Shown in pieces: positions 45,167 to 54,564 of a stretch of 64,000 nucleotides of DNA. This DNA is from Aquimarina rhabdastrellae. GTDB taxonomy: Bacteria; Bacteroidota; Bacteroidia; Flavobacteriales; Flavobacteriaceae. The notes under the pieces are model-generated. The model saw only the letters and a list, made by a program, of their open reading frames with translations. It was not told the DNA's origin and did not search any database. The stretch covers positions 124,001 to 188,000 of the forward strand of contig CANDNT010000007.1 in the NCBI GenBank assembly GCA_947387485.1, written 5' to 3'. A program made the translations under genes and the position numbers. Within the stretch, counting starts at the first letter, position 1; every line of letters begins with the position of its first letter.

Positions 45167-47086
45167 TTATGCCTCTAACAACTCTATTTCTTCTTGTAGA
45201 TTTTCCCAATCTTCCATAGCTTTTTCTAAATCTTTCTTTTTGGCTTCATAGTGTTCAAAAAAATCAGGTTTTGCTATAGTAGCTTCGTAATCTTTCATTA
45301 GCTCTTCATCAATCAATTGTATCTCTTTTTCTAATTTGCTAATTTTTGCTTCTATATTACTCAGCTTATTGTTTAACGATTTGAGCTTCTTTTGTTCTTG
45401 ATACGAAAGTTTTGCTTTGGTTTTTTCTACTGTTTCTACTTTTGCTTCTTTCTCTCTTTTTTCTACTTCTCGTAGATTAGCCACTTTTCTTTGCTCTAAA
45501 TAAAAGTCAATATCTCCTAAATACTCTTTTATCTTCTTATCTTTAAACTCATATACCGTAGTTGTTAGCCCTTGAAGAAAATCTCTATCATGAGAAACTA
45601 ATAACAAGGTTCCTTCAAAACTCTTCAATGCTTTTTTAAGTACATTCTTTGATTTTATGTCAAGGTGATTGGTAGGCTCATCCATCACCAATACATTGAA
45701 TGGTTGTAAAAGCATTTTACACAACGCTAATCGATTACGTTCTCCTCCTGATAATACTTTTACTTTTTTCTCTACATCATCTCCTCTAAATAAGAATGCA
45801 CCTAACATATCTCTTACTTTGCTACGTGTCTTTTCGTTTGCAGCATGGATCATCGTTTCTTCTATCGTAAGTTCTCCGTCAAGATATTCGGCTTGATTTT
45901 GAGCAAAATATCCTATCTCTACATTATGTCCTAATTTTAAGTTACCTGTATGTGAGATCTCATTAATAATGATCTTTGCTAGTGTAGATTTTCCTTGTCC
46001 ATTTTGCCCTACAAAGGCTATTTTTGAACCTCTTTCTACTAATAAATCTATAGCTCTTAAAATCTCTTTTTCTCCATAATTTTTGCTCACCTGCTCTGCC
46101 TCTATTACTACTTTACCAGGTTGCACACTTACAGGAAAACTAATATTCATCACAGCATTATCATCTTCGTCAACTTGTATACGCTCAACTTTATCTAGTT
46201 TTTTAATCAGTGATTGTGCCATAGATGCTTTTGTAGCCTTGGCTCTAAACTTTTCGATAAGCTTTTCTGTATGTTCAATTTGCTTTGCTTGATTTTTTTG
46301 CGCAGCTAATTGTTGTTCTCGCATTTCTTCTCGCAGTACCAAATATTTTGAATATGGTTTATTGTAATCATAGATCCTACCTAGAGATATTTCTATTGTC
46401 CTATTGGTTACATTATCCAAAAACATTTTATCGTGAGATACTATCACTACAGCCCCAGAATAGTTTTTAAGGAAATTCTCTAACCAGATAATGGATTCAA
46501 TATCAAGGTGGTTTGTAGGCTCATCTAATAGTAAAATGTCATTATTTTGTAGTAGAAGCTTTGCCAACTCTATACGCATTCTCCATCCACCAGAAAAGGT
46601 ATCTGTTAATCTATCAAAATCATCTGCTGTAAATCCCAGTCCTTGTAATACGCGTTCTGTATCTCCCTTATAATTATAGCCCCCTAAAAGTTCATAACGT
46701 TGTGTAAAATCGCTTAAATCCGTAATTAACTTGTTATATGCTTCAGATTCATAATCAGATCGTGTAGCTAACTGTTCATTAATTTCATCAATCGCTCGTT
46801 CTATCTTTTTGATTTCAACAAAAGCTTCATATGCTTCTTCTACAACTGTTCTTCCTTGTATGAAATCTATATCTTGCTTTAAGAAACCAATTTTGGCATC
46901 TTTATCTAACGCTATCTGTCCAGAATCAGGTTCTTGCTCTTTGGATAAAATCTTAAGCATTGTTGATTTACCTGCTCCATTTTTTCCTATAAGTCCTACT
47001 CTATCTCCAGCACCTAATCTAAATGTGATATCTTCAAATAAATATTCTCCTCCAAATGAGATTGATAAATTATGTATGTTCAGCAT
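45167..47086 (-). CDS. ABC-F family ATPase
   Basis: A 639-residue soluble protein with two ABC domains in one chain: first Walker A GLIGKNGAGKSTMLK, signature FSGGWRMRIELAKLLL and Walker B DILLLDEPTNHLD; second AFVGQNGQGKSTLAK, LSGGERNRLALCKMLL and VLVMDEPTNHLD. Between them is the charged linker of ABC-F proteins (about 240-310) and at the C terminus a coiled coil (about 555-639). Members act on the ribosome (EttA/Uup class) rather than in transport. No membrane partner is present. Which subgroup it belongs to is open. Confidence 0.9.
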   Translation of the reverse strand: MLNIHNLSISFGGEYLFEDITFRLGAGDRVGLIGKNGAGKSTMLKILSKEQEPDSGQIALDKDAKIGFLKQDIDFIQGRTVVEEAYEAFVEIKKIERAIDEINEQLATRSDYESEAYNKLITDLSDFTQRYELLGGYNYKGDTERVLQGLGFTADDFDRLTDTFSGGWRMRIELAKLLLQNNDILLLDEPTNHLDIESIIWLENFLKNYSGAVVIVSHDKMFLDNVTNRTIEISLGRIYDYNKPYSKYLVLREEMREQQLAAQKNQAKQIEHTEKLIEKFRAKATKASMAQSLIKKLDKVERIQVDEDDNAVMNISFPVSVQPGKVVIEAEQVSKNYGEKEILRAIDLLVERGSKIAFVGQNGQGKSTLAKIIINEISHTGNLKLGHNVEIGYFAQNQAEYLDGELTIEETMIHAANEKTRSKVRDMLGAFLFRGDDVEKKVKVLSGGERNRLALCKMLLQPFNVLVMDEPTNHLDIKSKNVLKKALKSFEGTLLLVSHDRDFLQGLTTTVYEFKDKKIKEYLGDIDFYLEQRKVANLREVEKREKEAKVETVEKTKAKLSYQEQKKLKSLNNKLSNIEAKISKLEKEIQLIDEELMKDYEATIAKPDFFEHYEAKKKDLEKAMEDWENLQEEIELLEA

Positions 47087-47217
47087 CGATTTCTTGTCTT
47101 ATTTCTGCAAAGATGCTCATTTTTATGCGCCTGTAAAAGTTCCTTATTATTTATTACGTTATTATGATTTTTCTTTTCTAATTTGACGATATTTGTAATA
47201 CTAATCTGATTGTTTCT

Positions 47218-47604
47218 ATGAAGTTTTTAAAAGGCACAAAAGTATATAGTATTCTTACTGGTGCATGTCCAGTTTGTCATGAAGAAAGTATGTATAAGCA
47301 TCCTAATCCATATAGCTCAATTTTTCAAACACTGAGCATGAATGAACGTTGTAGTCATTGTCAAACAAAATACAAAATAGAACCTTCTTTCTTTTATGGA
47401 GCAATGTATGTAAGTTATCCTGTTGGGATTGCTTTTGCTGTAGCAGCTTTTATCATTGCTAATTTCTTTTTTGAATTAACTTTACTTCAATCTTTCTTTA
47501 TTATTGTAGGAACTTTGATTGTTTTTATGCCCATTATCATGCGTTTAGCTAGAAATATATGGATTAACTTTTTTAAGCATTTTAAGAAGAAATCAAAACA
47601 TTAA
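47218..47604 (+). CDS. DUF983 family membrane protein
   Basis: A 128-residue protein with two zinc-ribbon-like cysteine pairs (GACPVCHEE near 18 and RCSHCQTKY near 42) followed by two membrane segments (about 62-80 and 85-108). This is the usual DUF983 layout; function unknown. It converges on the FAD oxidoreductase gene: the two stop codons share bases in one TTAA at 47601-47604. Confidence 0.8.
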   Translation: MKFLKGTKVYSILTGACPVCHEESMYKHPNPYSSIFQTLSMNERCSHCQTKYKIEPSFFYGAMYVSYPVGIAFAVAAFIIANFFFELTLLQSFFIIVGTLIVFMPIIMRLARNIWINFFKHFKKKSKH

Positions 47605-48653
47605 AATGTTCGATCTTCAAATCTTTTTATGTTAATTTCTTTATCTAGCGGTATATCATTTGCTATGTTTTGATATAATGCTTTTGCAACGGTAGGACCG
47701 ATTAAAATTCCTCGTGTTCCCAATCCATTTAAGATATGAAGATTTGGGTACTTAGCATGTCTCCCTACTAATGGTCTTCTATCCAAAACTGTTGGTCGTA
47801 CTCCTGCCATTTGATCTACAACCTGAAACGGAACTTTAATAATTTTCCTTATTCCTTTTTCAAGTTCTTCTCTTGCTTCAATAGTACTTTTTAATGTTTT
47901 ATCGTCGTGATTATACGTTGCACCTACTTTATATAAATTATCACCTAATGGAATGATAAAAATCGCCGATTTTACCGCTTCTTTAAGCTTTAATGCTTCG
48001 GATTTAATAATTAAATACTCTCCTTTGTTTCCTGTTAATGGTAACTCATTAAAAAACGGATTTTGCTTTAATCCATATCCTTCAGCAAATACTACATATT
48101 TTGCCTTAATACCTTTATAAACCACCTCATTTGCATTTATTTCTAATGCATTATACTCAAATCCATCTTCAAAAAAAGCATTACGTTTTGTAAGTTTTTC
48201 TTTAAATGCATCAAGCATTTTAACAATTTCAACTCTCCCCGTATTTTTTACTTTACCATAATGATATAAAGCATCAATACCAGCATATGTATTTTTATCT
48301 ACTAGTTGAGGAGTTAAAAATCTTTGTAATGTAGGTTTATCATAGGCTTCTGCCCAGGTGTTTTGCTCTTCTACAGAATTAAACCTTCTTAAAACGGGTA
48401 GTTCGTATGTAATTTCTGTATTGAATTGTTGTTGCAGTCTATTGTATAACGGTAAAGCTTCTGCTAATTGTTCTTCTGCTTTCCACGCTAAGGTAAATCG
48501 TTTTAAAATCACAGGATTATACAAACCTCCTGCAACTCTTGAAGAGCGCTGTGAATCGTTATCGAATACTACATATGATTTATTATGCTCTTCTAATTGG
48601 TCTGCAAAAGACATTCCGGCCAAACCAAAGCCTACAATTATAAAATCTACCAT
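47601..48653 (-). CDS. FAD-dependent oxidoreductase (DAO-like)
   Basis: A 350-residue protein with an N-terminal Rossmann motif VDFIIVGFGLAGMSFADQLEEH and a D-amino-acid-oxidase/glycine-oxidase-like body (RVAGGLYNPVILKRF, YVVFAEGYGLKQNPFF, AGVRPTVLDRRPLVGRH, GLGTRGILIGPTVAKAL). It should oxidise an amine with FAD; substrate unknown. A longer frame to 48773 exists, but its extra 40 residues would run across the terminator at 48665-48696. The ATG at 48653 placing the Rossmann strand at the start is therefore chosen. Confidence 0.83.
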   Translation of the reverse strand: MVDFIIVGFGLAGMSFADQLEEHNKSYVVFDNDSQRSSRVAGGLYNPVILKRFTLAWKAEEQLAEALPLYNRLQQQFNTEITYELPVLRRFNSVEEQNTWAEAYDKPTLQRFLTPQLVDKNTYAGIDALYHYGKVKNTGRVEIVKMLDAFKEKLTKRNAFFEDGFEYNALEINANEVVYKGIKAKYVVFAEGYGLKQNPFFNELPLTGNKGEYLIIKSEALKLKEAVKSAIFIIPLGDNLYKVGATYNHDDKTLKSTIEAREELEKGIRKIIKVPFQVVDQMAGVRPTVLDRRPLVGRHAKYPNLHILNGLGTRGILIGPTVAKALYQNIANDIPLDKEINIKRFEDRTF

Positions 48654-48664
48654 AGTGCAAAAAT

Positions 48665-48696
48665 AAAAAACGCCCATAGGATTATGGGCGTTTTTT
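48665..48696. terminator. Bidirectional terminator after gldN
   Basis: CGCCCATA (48671-48678) pairs with TATGGGCG (48683-48690) around GGAT, with A6 before and T6 after. It ends the gldKLMN transcript on the minus strand. Confidence 0.9.
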
Positions 48697-48717
48697 ACAT
48701 ATTTATAATGACTTATT

Positions 48718-49608
48718 TTAGTAAGTCCACATGTCTTGTTCAAAGTTACGTATACTTTCTTTGATACGTTCACTCTCCATTAACTGGAATAATGCATTAT
48801 CAATGATATAATCATCAATCTTACGGTCACCTTGTACGTTATCTTCTTGATAGATAATCGCACTAAAACGTCTAGCGTTTAACAGATGATCAAAAGAAAA
48901 TGGCATTGATGTATTCTTTCTGTTAAAAGCCTTTGCATTATGCAAAATCTCTCTTACATCAGGATACCAAATCCAGAATAATTCTACCATATCTGGCTCA
49001 TCGTCATCGATAAAGTTAACATCCGGAGCAACAGGAGCTAAACCTACCAATCGGTATTTTAATTCTCCTTGTCTCTTATCAAAATACCAGTAACCTCTGA
49101 TATGATATTCTGAGATATCAGCTGCTTCAAGATCACGACGGTTGATATACTGTGGATCCACAGGTTCTCCAGCATTATATTGCTCATAACCTAAATCTGT
49201 AGTATCGATTCTAGTTAATGTTGATTGTAAATCATCTAGTGTACGTGTCTCAGTAAAATATGAATCTGAGTAAATGCTCTTTATGTTTCCATTTTTTATA
49301 TTTGATAATAAAACATGATATAAAGAACGACGATTTGATCCAATATTCACAGTATCAATAGGGTAATATAGCGGGAAATTATTACGCTCATCTAAGTCCA
49401 CTATTTCCCAAGTAGTCTTAGCCCACAATACATCTCGCTCATCAACATATCCATATTCTAATGGATGATCGTTATCATATTTAATTTGCTCTTCAGTTTT
49501 CTTACCTATTTCTTCTGGAGTGGTAGCATTTAATAAGTTTGCTTGTCCATAAGAAATGATGCTAAGCATAAAACCAAAAAGGGTTAACACAAAATTTCTC
49601 AAATTCAT
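48718..49608 (-). CDS. gldN: GldN, T9SS/gliding motility protein
   Basis: A 296-residue periplasmic protein with signal peptide (about 1-21). Conserved stretches include DVLWAKTTWEIVDLDERNNFPLYYPID, LYHVLLSNIKNGNIKSIYSD and DEPDMVELFWIWYPDVREILHNAKAFN. With GldK it builds the ring attached to the outer membrane in the type IX secretion machine. It is the last gene of gldK-gldL-gldM-gldN, 12 bp after gldM, and is followed by a strong terminator. Confidence 0.95.
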   Translation of the reverse strand: MNLRNFVLTLFGFMLSIISYGQANLLNATTPEEIGKKTEEQIKYDNDHPLEYGYVDERDVLWAKTTWEIVDLDERNNFPLYYPIDTVNIGSNRRSLYHVLLSNIKNGNIKSIYSDSYFTETRTLDDLQSTLTRIDTTDLGYEQYNAGEPVDPQYINRRDLEAADISEYHIRGYWYFDKRQGELKYRLVGLAPVAPDVNFIDDDEPDMVELFWIWYPDVREILHNAKAFNRKNTSMPFSFDHLLNARRFSAIIYQEDNVQGDRKIDDYIIDNALFQLMESERIKESIRNFEQDMWTY

Positions 49609-49620
49609 AATACGTTTTTA

Positions 49621-51159
49621 TTAGTTTGTTAACTCTACAATTACAGGAGAAATTTTCTTTAATCTATATCCTGCATTTGAAGCTAACCTTGCTTTTATAT
49701 CTATAATTTGAACAGAAGAACCTCTCTTAGCTTTCTTCAATGCAGATTTAGCTTTGCTATTTAATCTGTTTCCTTGAACGCTAACTGTAGGTTGACCTTC
49801 TACTTTAAATTTAAAGCCTGTAACTTTTAATTTAATATCGAAATCAAAATCTGGTAAAATTGCTCCAATAGAAGAAATTGAAAGTGCATTCTTAGCCATT
49901 TTGATCGCTCCGTCTTCTCCACGAACTGTACCTACTGGTCTTGGAATATCTTTAATTCTAAATTTCTTGCTATCTGATACTGAAGTACCGTTAGGTAATT
50001 TTCCAGATACTTTAATGTTTACTTCACGTCCTTTAACTGAAGTTACATTCATTACATATTTTCCTGACTTTCCAGCTGGTCTTAATCCAGGTGCTTTAGC
50101 ACTAACTGAAGGTACTCCAGGAATAGAAATAGTCATTGGGTTGTTAACTCCACGGTAAACCACATTCATTTTATCTGCAGAAATTACAGCTGAATTTGGC
50201 TTAGGAATTACAGCATAAGAACTCTTGATAGGAATCTTAACGATAGAATCTCCTTCTTTGAATTCAAATTCTCCTAATACATCTCTTTCTCCTACGTTTC
50301 CAGCAGGGAAATCAAGTATAACCTGACCGTTTTCAATTTTAGTTTGCTCTTTTCCATTAACAGTAACTTTAGTTGGCTTAAGTGTACCGTCAAAACGACC
50401 TAATACAATCTTACCTTTAAAGCTCTCACCACTAAAGAATGCTGTTTTTTCTGGAACTACGATTGCTTCATAGTTATTGAATGATAATTCTGAAGCTTGT
50501 TGTCCAGCTAACATAGTAGATAATACTTCACTCTCTGCAGATTTAATATCTGCTTGTAATTGAGTTAACTTAGTTAAAGATGCTACCATTGGGAATCCCT
50601 TGTAATGGTAACTTAACCAATCAACAGAAATACCATCTCTATTTTTAACATCATCAGTATTGAAAGCAACATCAACAGCCTTAGTAACTTCTGGGAAATC
50701 ACTTCCTAAAGTTTCTTTGATACCGTTTTTGAATCCGTTGATTTTATCTAAGAATTCTTGTCCTTCTTTACTAGGTCCTTTTGGAGAGAAGAATCTTACA
50801 TCTAAGAAATCTCCTTTATCCATTACTTCATAATCTGATGGATCATCAACTGTAGCTGTCATTTCTGATTTTAAGTTCTCTAAATAAGAGTTTAAATCAT
50901 TAGCCATAGTACTGATTTTATCAGCTTTTTCTTTTAATGGTCCATATTTCTCAGCTTGTTCGCTTGCTTTCTCAGCTAATCCAGCGATAAACGCTTGGTT
51001 TCTTTCAGTTGCACTTGCATTAGACTTAACCAACTTTTCGTTCATTAAACCAAATGCAGATAGTACTTCTTTTGACATATTCAATGCTAACATCGCAATG
51101 AAGATCAAATACATCAAGTTAATCATCTTCTGCCTTGCAGATAATTTTCCTCCTGCCAT
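49621..51159 (-). CDS. gldM: GldM, T9SS/gliding motor subunit
   Basis: A 512-residue inner-membrane protein. It has a short cytoplasmic start (MAGGKLSARQKMINLMYLIFIAMLALNMSKEVLSAF) with one membrane segment at about 12-30 that packs in the GldL ring, then a long periplasmic part of four domains, helical first and Ig-like later (FSGESFKGKIVLGRFDG..., PKPNSAVISADKMNVVYRGV). It carries the proton-driven rotation of GldL across the periplasm to the GldK-GldN ring. 48 bp after gldL. Confidence 0.95.
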   Translation of the reverse strand: MAGGKLSARQKMINLMYLIFIAMLALNMSKEVLSAFGLMNEKLVKSNASATERNQAFIAGLAEKASEQAEKYGPLKEKADKISTMANDLNSYLENLKSEMTATVDDPSDYEVMDKGDFLDVRFFSPKGPSKEGQEFLDKINGFKNGIKETLGSDFPEVTKAVDVAFNTDDVKNRDGISVDWLSYHYKGFPMVASLTKLTQLQADIKSAESEVLSTMLAGQQASELSFNNYEAIVVPEKTAFFSGESFKGKIVLGRFDGTLKPTKVTVNGKEQTKIENGQVILDFPAGNVGERDVLGEFEFKEGDSIVKIPIKSSYAVIPKPNSAVISADKMNVVYRGVNNPMTISIPGVPSVSAKAPGLRPAGKSGKYVMNVTSVKGREVNIKVSGKLPNGTSVSDSKKFRIKDIPRPVGTVRGEDGAIKMAKNALSISSIGAILPDFDFDIKLKVTGFKFKVEGQPTVSVQGNRLNSKAKSALKKAKRGSSVQIIDIKARLASNAGYRLKKISPVIVELTN

Positions 51160-51207
51160 TCTTTACTAGGTTTTGGTAGTTATTATTTAGTTTTTAAAAA
51201 ATACTAA

Positions 51208-51852
51208 TTACTTAGCATTCATTGCACTTAACATACCACCATAAACTCCGTTAAGAGATGATAAGTTACTAGCTAAGCTTTCCATTTGCTCTTTAAGCTT
51301 TCCAGCATTATCAGCTACAGCTTGGTTAATTTCAGCTTGACGGCTAGTTGATTCTAATTGAATTTTGTATAAACTGTTAAGAGATTCCATTTGCTCTGCA
51401 GCTAAAGTAAGTTCGTTAGCATATTTCTTTTGTCCAGCAATTGCATCTACAGTTGGAGAAATATTTTTTGCAGCTCCTTCGAAGTTACGGATACTATCTC
51501 CTAAGCTAGACATTAAACCTGCATCGATACGAGCATCTTTAAGCATAGCATCTAATTTTTGAGAAAGCATTCCTTCAGCATCTTTTGGTTGCTCTTTTTT
51601 CTTGTCTTTTGCTTGACCTCCAGCTAATTCAGGGTATACTAAAGACCAATCTAAATCGTCGTCTACTGGTTCAAATGCTGAGATAGCGAAAATAAGTGCC
51701 TCAGTAACAAGACCAATAGTAAGCATTACATTACCATTGATAGGTCCAAACTCAATGTGTGTAATTTTAAATAATGCTCCAATAATAACGACTGCAGCTC
51801 CAAGCCCATAGGCCATGTTCATTAATCTTTTTCCTGCTTTTGAATTTGCCAT
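51208..51852 (-). CDS. gldL: GldL, proton-channel motor subunit of T9SS/gliding
   Basis: A 214-residue protein with two membrane helices (about 12-31 and 40-60) and a cytoplasmic coiled tail. Charged residues in the helices (Lys29, His32, Glu51, Glu61 here) correspond, with an offset of two, to the Lys27/His30/Glu49/Glu59 described for Flavobacterium johnsoniae GldL and needed for proton flow. With GldM it forms the motor that powers secretion and gliding. Confidence 0.95.
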   Translation of the reverse strand: MANSKAGKRLMNMAYGLGAAVVIIGALFKITHIEFGPINGNVMLTIGLVTEALIFAISAFEPVDDDLDWSLVYPELAGGQAKDKKKEQPKDAEGMLSQKLDAMLKDARIDAGLMSSLGDSIRNFEGAAKNISPTVDAIAGQKKYANELTLAAEQMESLNSLYKIQLESTSRQAEINQAVADNAGKLKEQMESLASNLSSLNGVYGGMLSAMNAK

Positions 51853-51913
51853 AATAAATGTGTTTTTTAATTAAGTTAAAAAAGGTTAGTTAAATAATTA
51901 AGTCTGATAGAAT

Positions 51914-53281
51914 TTAATTTCGGGGATTATCTTGTCGTGTAACATCTGTTCCCATGTAATCTTGAACAGTTCTGAAACCAATGTAACTTCTTGCAGAGTC
52001 AGCGTATTCGTAATCTCTAGTACTTACTTGTAGGAAGTAAGCTACGTCTTTCCAAGATCCACCACGCACAACTTTACGTTTGTTACGATCGTCACTTACA
52101 TTAGGGTTCATTGATGATACATATTCATATGATGCAGGGTCGTAAGAAGACTGTACCCATTCTGATACATTTCCTGCCATATTGTATAAATTATAGTCAT
52201 TGGGCTCAAATGACTTAGCCTCAACAGTATATAGATAATTATCTGCTGCGTAATTTCCTCTTAAAGGTTTAAAGTTTGCTAAGAAACATCCTCTGTCGTT
52301 ATGTGCATAAGGACCACCCCAAGGGTAAGTTGCAGATTCTAAACCTCCTCTAGCTGCATATTCCCATTCTGCTTCTGTAGGTAATCTGAAACTACTTACG
52401 AAATCTCTGTCTCTTTCTTTTTGTGATGCATTCTTATATAATGTTCTCCATCTACAAAAAGCTTTAGCTTGTTCCCATGAAACACCAACTACTGGATAAT
52501 CACCATAAGCATTATGCCAAAAGTAGTCATTGTGCATTGGCTCATTATATGAGTAGTTAAAATCTTTAATCCATACTGTAGTATCTGGATATATCTTGAT
52601 TACCTCTTCTTTTATGAAATCTTTTCTTCTTCCTTTCTTAGATCTAGCTGCTGCCTGAATATCCATCCATGTAGAACGGAACTCATATTTACTTACATCT
52701 GTAGAACGAATCCCATTATATGATTCTTCAATAGGAATATACATTGAATCCATTACCTCTGTATAGAATTCATCTGGATAATTATCAACATCCCACTCGA
52801 TATCAATATCTTTATTCAATTTTCTTCCCTCATATCCAGTAGTTCCTGTACCACTATAGTTATCATAACGATACTTTTCATAGACAGTCATATCTTCTTC
52901 ATTTGCATCAAGAAAAGCGTATTCTCCGATTCCGTCGTCTCCTGGCTTCTTACCTAAATCATCTGCCATGATCGCTAATCGCATACGTACTATAGAGTCA
53001 CGTACCCAATACACAAATTGTCTATATTCACTATTGGTAATTTCTGTTTCGTCCATGTAGAAAGAACGTACAGTAACCGTTTTGGTTGGTGCATTGTTTA
53101 ATGCTGGTCTATCATCGTCTGATTTACCCATTATAAATGAACCTCCGGGGATAAGACTCATTCCATAAGGTTTTTCAGGATGCCATTTTTTACCTTTTAC
53201 TCCTACAAGTTCTCCGCGGTTACCACCTCCACAACTAGAGAGTAATGCTAAAATAGCAAAGAGTGCTATGATTTTTTTCAT
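51914..53281 (-). CDS. gldK: GldK, T9SS/gliding lipoprotein
   Basis: A 455-residue lipoprotein (lipobox ALLSSC, Cys near 17) with a formylglycine-generating-enzyme/SUMF1-like fold: MSLIPGGSFIMGKSDDD, YMDETEITNSEYRQFVYWV, YPVVGVSWEQAKAFCRWR, FRLPTEAEWEYAARGG and NVSEWVQSSYDP, VVRGGSWKD. The fold is structural here. GldK and GldN form the periplasmic ring joined to the outer membrane. First gene of the gldKLMN operon. Confidence 0.95.
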   Translation of the reverse strand: MKKIIALFAILALLSSCGGGNRGELVGVKGKKWHPEKPYGMSLIPGGSFIMGKSDDDRPALNNAPTKTVTVRSFYMDETEITNSEYRQFVYWVRDSIVRMRLAIMADDLGKKPGDDGIGEYAFLDANEEDMTVYEKYRYDNYSGTGTTGYEGRKLNKDIDIEWDVDNYPDEFYTEVMDSMYIPIEESYNGIRSTDVSKYEFRSTWMDIQAAARSKKGRRKDFIKEEVIKIYPDTTVWIKDFNYSYNEPMHNDYFWHNAYGDYPVVGVSWEQAKAFCRWRTLYKNASQKERDRDFVSSFRLPTEAEWEYAARGGLESATYPWGGPYAHNDRGCFLANFKPLRGNYAADNYLYTVEAKSFEPNDYNLYNMAGNVSEWVQSSYDPASYEYVSSMNPNVSDDRNKRKVVRGGSWKDVAYFLQVSTRDYEYADSARSYIGFRTVQDYMGTDVTRQDNPRN

Positions 53282-53392
53282 AATGTGTTTTAGGTTAAGA
53301 TCATCTAGATTTAAGGGGATAAACCTATCTATTTATTTTTAGAAAAACAATTTTTTCATAAAAAAAACCCTAAAATCTCTTAATTATAAATG

Positions 53393-54556
53393 TTAAACTT
53401 CGTTTTTCTGTTTTGCTTTATACCATCGTTCAGGCATTTCTTGATTGCATGCTCCTTCATAATCTTTGTAGGTGCAAGGTAATAACGTGTGTCTTTTCAA
53501 TTTATTATTACCTGATGCAATAAAAGGTATTTCTATCCACCATCTTCCTGTTCTACTACTTTTATAAAATGACAATATTTCATCATCTATAGGCACTTTA
53601 TAATGTAATGTAGTAGGTTGGTTTTTGATGTTGATCTCATTTGATCGATAATTTACGCCTTCTACAAAATACCAAATCATTTGTGCCATTAACGCGGCTG
53701 CAGTTTCTTCTCCTTCATAATTACTAAACTCATAAATTCCAAAGCTACTTACTTTGTCACTTATTCCTGCATACCGTGCAATTGCACATATCTCTCTACC
53801 ATTGAATCCATTAGGTGAACTAGTATTAGAACTCAATACATTAGAATTTATTGCACTTAGGTCTATAGAAACTATATCTGCATCACGCATTACAGGCTCT
53901 ACAACACTTATATCTGCAATAATTTCACCCAATCTCACGGCGTCAAAATACAGTTTTTCTATTAAATTTATCTCTTCTTGAGCGTTAAAATATGTCTGAT
54001 ATCCAAGATTACTATAATTAAACAAGTTATATGGCTGATCTACAATGATTTTACTCACAAAGGATTTATTAGTCATTTCTTGTGAAGAATCTCCTAAATC
54101 AAATCTAGCATCAACATTTACTAGATTTACCATCTTTTCCATTACATCATACGCTCTATATTGAGCATAAGTAAGGTCTTGACTACCTCCTAATATTATT
54201 GGAATAATGTCTTTGCGAAGTAATGTCCCTAAGATTTCTTTTATTACATAATATGTATCTGCAACCTCATCACCTGGTAGAATATCTCCTAAATCAGCAA
54301 TGGGCGTACTCCAGTTACCTTGATATAATTCATATATAGCTTTTCTTACACTAGTGAACTCGATATCCCCTAATTGAAAATTAGTCCCATTACGGTTTTC
54401 TGAGATCCCTATAATAACAATTTTTATTCCTTCTAAATTAGGAATACCTTGTTCTTGTGTATGAATTTTAATTTGACTCCCTATCGTTTGTTCTGGTAAT
54501 GATGAAGCATGGATTAATACCTCCTCATTTACTGGGGTAAGAAATTCAAAAGACAT
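53393..54556 (-). CDS. Arginase-fold protein lacking canonical metal ligands
   Basis: A 387-residue protein with the ureohydrolase (arginase/formimidoylglutamase) fold. The metal motifs are altered. The usual GGxHS/D appears as IILGGSQDLTY (His replaced by Gln), DAHxD appears as NVDARFDLGD (His replaced by Arg), and SxDxxxxDP appears as VSIDLSAINSN. It is therefore probably a pseudoenzyme with a binding or structural role. It lies between topA (8 bp downstream of its stop codon) and gldK on the same strand, so it may be transcribed with them. Family annotation as formimidoylglutamase should be doubted. Confidence 0.7.
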   Translation of the reverse strand: MSFEFLTPVNEEVLIHASSLPEQTIGSQIKIHTQEQGIPNLEGIKIVIIGISENRNGTNFQLGDIEFTSVRKAIYELYQGNWSTPIADLGDILPGDEVADTYYVIKEILGTLLRKDIIPIILGGSQDLTYAQYRAYDVMEKMVNLVNVDARFDLGDSSQEMTNKSFVSKIIVDQPYNLFNYSNLGYQTYFNAQEEINLIEKLYFDAVRLGEIIADISVVEPVMRDADIVSIDLSAINSNVLSSNTSSPNGFNGREICAIARYAGISDKVSSFGIYEFSNYEGEETAAALMAQMIWYFVEGVNYRSNEINIKNQPTTLHYKVPIDDEILSFYKSSRTGRWWIEIPFIASGNNKLKRHTLLPCTYKDYEGACNQEMPERWYKAKQKNEV

Positions 54557-54564
54557 AGATTATA

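Noticed and set aside
48654..48773. N-terminal extension of the FAD oxidoreductase
   Set aside because: It would cross the strong gldN terminator and place 40 unrelated residues before the Rossmann strand.
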